Below are positions 6,696 to 6,902 of a stretch of DNA of 6,902 nt, piece after piece. Every line of letters begins with the position of its first letter. The stretch's first letter is position 1. The notes beneath the pieces were generated by a model that saw nothing but the letters and a program-made list of their open reading frames with translations, made no database searches and was not told where the DNA came from. The translations under genes were made by a program, and so were the position numbers. Location: positions 1-6,902 of the forward strand of contig JAAYLJ010000247.1 in the NCBI GenBank assembly GCA_012521935.1, in the 5' to 3' direction. The DNA is from Campylobacteraceae bacterium. Its GTDB lineage: Bacteria; Campylobacterota; Campylobacteria; Campylobacterales; Campylobacteraceae.

Positions 6696-6771
6696 GACCC
6701 CTTCGTCTAGTGGCCCAGGACTCTGTCTTTTCAAGGCAGCAACAGAGGTTCAAATCCTCTAGGGGTCGCCA
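6696..6771 (+). tRNA. tRNA-Glu (anticodon TTC)
   Basis: A complete 76-nt tRNA. The acceptor GACCCCT/AGGGGTC pairs fully, the anticodon stem is CTGTC/GGCAG (one G-U) with loop TTTTCAA (anticodon TTC), and the T arm is AGAGG-TTCAAAT-CCTCT. CCA is encoded. It starts 9 nt after tRNA-Lys. It is the proper glutamate tRNA, not the tRNA(Gln) substrate of the GatCAB enzyme whose A subunit is encoded in this window. Confidence 0.97.
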
Positions 6772-6777
6772 GATATT

Positions 6778-6853
6778 GGTCGCTTAGCTCAGTTGGTAGA
6801 GCGCCACCCTTACAAGGTGGATGTCATAAGTTCGAGTCTTATAGCGACCACCA
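6778..6853 (+). tRNA. tRNA-Val (anticodon TAC)
   Basis: A complete 76-nt tRNA. The acceptor GGTCGCT/AGCGACC pairs fully, the D arm has GCTC...GAGC, the anticodon stem is CCACC/GGTGG with loop CTTACAA (anticodon TAC), and the T arm holds TTCGAGT. CCA is encoded. It lies 6 nt after tRNA-Glu. Confidence 0.97.
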
Positions 6854-6863
6854 CTTTTTTGGT

Positions 6864-6902
6864 GCGGTGGTAGTTTAGTTGGTTAGAATACCGGCCTGTC
6901 AC
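6864..6902 (+). tRNA. tRNA-Asp (anticodon GTC), truncated by window edge
   Basis: Only the 5' half is present: acceptor strand GCGGTGG, D arm with AGTTGGTTAGAAT, anticodon 5' stem CCGGC and loop CTGTCAC with anticodon GTC (6898-6900). The window ends at the last loop base. I chose G6864 as the first base, not G6861, because it leaves the standard 7-nt acceptor arm followed by TA before the D stem. It lies 10 nt after tRNA-Val, with a six-T run in the spacer. Confidence 0.9.

Noticed and set aside
6611..6902. tRNA cluster as an integration site for a genomic island
   Set aside because: No integrase gene, direct repeat of a tRNA 3' end or foreign-looking DNA is present in the window; the tRNAs are simply tandem and intact up to the edge.

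Overview
The window looks like core chromosome of a Campylobacterota (epsilonproteobacterial) species, probably Campylobacter or a close relative. The reasons are the low GC content, the A/T-rich intergenic DNA, tight stop-start gene overlaps, and protein sequences and gene order (guaB, gatA, a small hydrophobic ORF and ileS, with a cinA-like gene divergent) that match the arrangement I remember from Campylobacter jejuni. The genus is an inference from memory; no search was run.

Left part, minus strand (1 to about 5272): a compact four-gene unit read right to left. It runs ileS (isoleucyl-tRNA synthetase), then an unrecognised 40-residue single-span membrane protein, gatA (amidotransferase A subunit) and guaB (IMP dehydrogenase, cut by the left edge). 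Every junction overlaps: 8 nt for ileS/small ORF, 4 nt (ATGA) for small ORF/gatA, and 1 nt (TAATG) for gatA/guaB. Translational coupling on one mRNA is therefore likely. The unit joins tRNA charging, tRNA-dependent amidation and guanine nucleotide synthesis.

Middle (5273-5407): a 135-nt divergent promoter region. It carries a good extended -10 (TGT-TATAAT) for the rightward gene and weaker -10 candidates for ileS.

Right part, plus strand (5408-6902): a CinA-family gene with an intact C-terminal PncC-type nicotinamide-nucleotide amidase domain and a strongly degenerate N-terminal domain. A terminator-like hairpin follows. Its loop contains the -35 box of a perfect-consensus sigma70 promoter (TTGACA, 17 nt, TATAAT). 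That promoter drives a tRNA cluster: Lys(TTT), Glu(TTC), Val(TAC) and Asp(GTC), the last cut by the right edge just after its anticodon loop.

I see no mobile element, CRISPR array, phage gene or defence system, and nothing that looks like a new multi-gene system. The points most worth a second look are the coupled 40-aa membrane ORF, the degenerate N-terminal domain of the CinA protein, and the promoter-in-terminator arrangement ahead of the tRNAs.
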